Below the pieces are notes generated by a model. That model saw only the letters and a list, made by a program, of their open reading frames with translations, was not told where the DNA came from and searched no databases. From assembly GCA_021160705.1 (NCBI GenBank), contig JAGHBZ010000067.1, positions 1 to 7,903 on the forward strand: a stretch of 7,903 nt of DNA, written 5' to 3'. A program made the translations under genes and the position numbers. The first letter of the stretch is position 1, and each line of letters begins with the position of its first letter. This DNA is from Candidatus Sumerlaeota bacterium (GTDB lineage Bacteria; Sumerlaeota; Sumerlaeia; MWCT01; JAGHBZ01). Below, piece after piece: positions 7,094-7,903 of the stretch.

Positions 7094-7235
7094 GAGGCTG
7101 TCCGATGATTCAATTTTTGGCAAATTATTAACCGTCTGGTGTACCGAAAGATGTTTAAAATCCCTATGGTTACAGAAGTAACTGTCTGGTTAAATTCTGC
7201 CAATTTTCACATTATTGGACAGCCTCTCTGACCCC
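7085..7235. mobile_element. MITE-like inverted-repeat element of about 150 bp
   Basis: The outer arms 7085-7103 and 7217-7235 are inverted copies with 17 of 19 positions matching, including an unbroken 12-bp core GAGAGGCTGTCC at 7092-7103. Weaker complementarity continues inward to about 7133 and 7188, with exact blocks TTGGCA (7117-7122) / TGCCAA (7198-7203) and TTAACC (7128-7133) / GGTTAA (7188-7193). The middle of about 54 nt encodes nothing visible. A short direct repeat GTCTGGT occurs at 7134-7140 and 7184-7190. Ends of the GGCTGTCC type occur in several insertion-sequence families, so a non-autonomous element or IS remnant is the likely reading. No convincing target-site duplication flanks it. 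As RNA it would fold into a long hairpin and could also end transcription of both convergent genes. Confidence 0.6.
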
Positions 7236-7903
7236 AAAAGTGTGACAAATGAAATTGCACGCAAACAATATCCAGAGTGGCTCAATGATTGATAGCCGAT
7301 ACCTGATGTCTGGTTGGCTTATGGCATAGACCAGGCTCGTTGGTATCGCTATAATCAATGCCAGAATCGCATATCGTCTCTCAGAAGGACGTACAATGAG
7401 AATGTAGATAATCCCGAGCCAGCCGAATACCAATACAGGTGTCATTGAGAAGAACGCAATGAGCTGATATGTCAGAGTATTTCTGATAAAAGGAGACCAG
7501 AAATGCAGGAGTTTTCTGATAGTTAGCCAGCTATAGAACCAGGGATGTTCAGTAATAAAAGCGATGGCGCGTTTTGCATATACTCTGCCGACTGCAAGTT
7601 CCTCATTTACACCATCGTAGTAACGCAACTGTGTAAGATTGAGGAAATCGTCACCCACAGGCATACATCGTTCTGAGCCAAACCACTTGTTGGTGTAAAA
7701 AGAAAACCTGGTCACGCCCTGAGCAAACGTAATGGGGAAATTAGTAGAGACTGGAATAAATTCTCCTGATATTAAAAAGTTTCGGGTTGTCCAGCCCCCA
7801 ACCATGAGTATGCCTGCAATAATAAAACTAATGACAGCACGCCGTCGCCATATATTTTCTGAGCGCAAGACATACCAGACCCAGATACATAACAATGGAA
7901 AGA
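7212..7903 (-). CDS. Membrane glycosyltransferase, GT39-like, N-terminal part outside the window
   Basis: This is the C-terminal 230 or so residues of a polytopic glycosyltransferase; the frame is open to the window edge, so the true start and the catalytic first loop are not seen. The visible part has a helix followed by GWTTRNFLISGEFIPVSTN, the typical membrane-exit motif of ArnT-like family 39 proteins. YDGVNEELAVGRVYAKRAI, HPWFYSWLTIRKLLHFWSPF, three further hydrophobic segments and QPDIRYRLSIIEPLWILF near the end also fit that family. It is a different subgroup from the enzyme at 1275-2882, whose C-terminal part lacks these motifs. The gene converges on mnmG. Its last codons, reading VREAVQ and stop (TAA, 7214-7212), are encoded by the right arm of the inverted-repeat element, which probably altered the original C-terminus. 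A TTG at 7895 could serve as a start in the frame but would leave a protein far too short for the family. Confidence 0.85.
   Translation of the reverse strand, partial: FPLLCIWVWYVLRSENIWRRRAVISFIIAGILMVGGWTTRNFLISGEFIPVSTNFPITFAQGVTRFSFYTNKWFGSERCMPVGDDFLNLTQLRYYDGVNEELAVGRVYAKRAIAFITEHPWFYSWLTIRKLLHFWSPFIRNTLTYQLIAFFSMTPVLVFGWLGIIYILIVRPSERRYAILALIIAIPTSLVYAISQPDIRYRLSIIEPLWILFACNFICHTFGVREAVQ

Overview
The window is bacterial. It carries two housekeeping genes found in nearly all bacteria, obg (ribosome-assembly GTPase) and mnmG (tRNA wobble-uridine modification), interspersed with three large GT-C type membrane proteins of the glycosyltransferase or O-mannosyltransferase kind. Base composition looks moderate (mid-40s % GC by eye, not computed). 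GTG is a likely start for one gene and Shine-Dalgarno signals are weak. The Obg is the short form without a C-terminal OCT domain. The set of polytopic glycosyltransferases plus a TMTC-like TPR protein resembles what is seen in many uncultivated or environmental lineages, but I cannot assign a phylum from this sequence.

Layout. Positions 1-205 hold no clear known gene. They contain two 29-nt direct repeats exactly 66 nt apart, a perfect 8-bp inverted repeat between them, and a short open frame (65-202) that ends 3 nt before obg. Positions 206-1240 (+) are obg. Positions 1275-2882 (+) are a family 39-like glycosyltransferase, probably co-transcribed with obg. A convergent gap of 58 nt follows. 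Positions 2941-5154 (-) are a 737-residue fusion of a PMT/TMTC-like membrane domain with seven C-terminal TPRs. A 64-nt divergent spacer, with two overlapping candidate promoters, separates it from mnmG at 5219-7093 (+). Between mnmG and a second, 5'-truncated glycosyltransferase (7212 to the window edge, -) lies a roughly 150-bp MITE-like inverted-repeat element (7085-7235). Its terminal repeats overlap the 3' ends of both convergent genes.

How the genes fit together. Obg and MnmG act on ribosome assembly and tRNA modification and have no obvious link to the membrane glycosyltransferases. The three GT-C proteins would each transfer sugars from lipid-linked donors on the outer face of the cytoplasmic membrane, so glycosylation of envelope proteins or glycans is a reasonable inference. 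The least explained parts are the repeat/hairpin/small-ORF region upstream of obg, the inverted-repeat element at 7085-7235, and the ambiguous translation start of the TPR protein.
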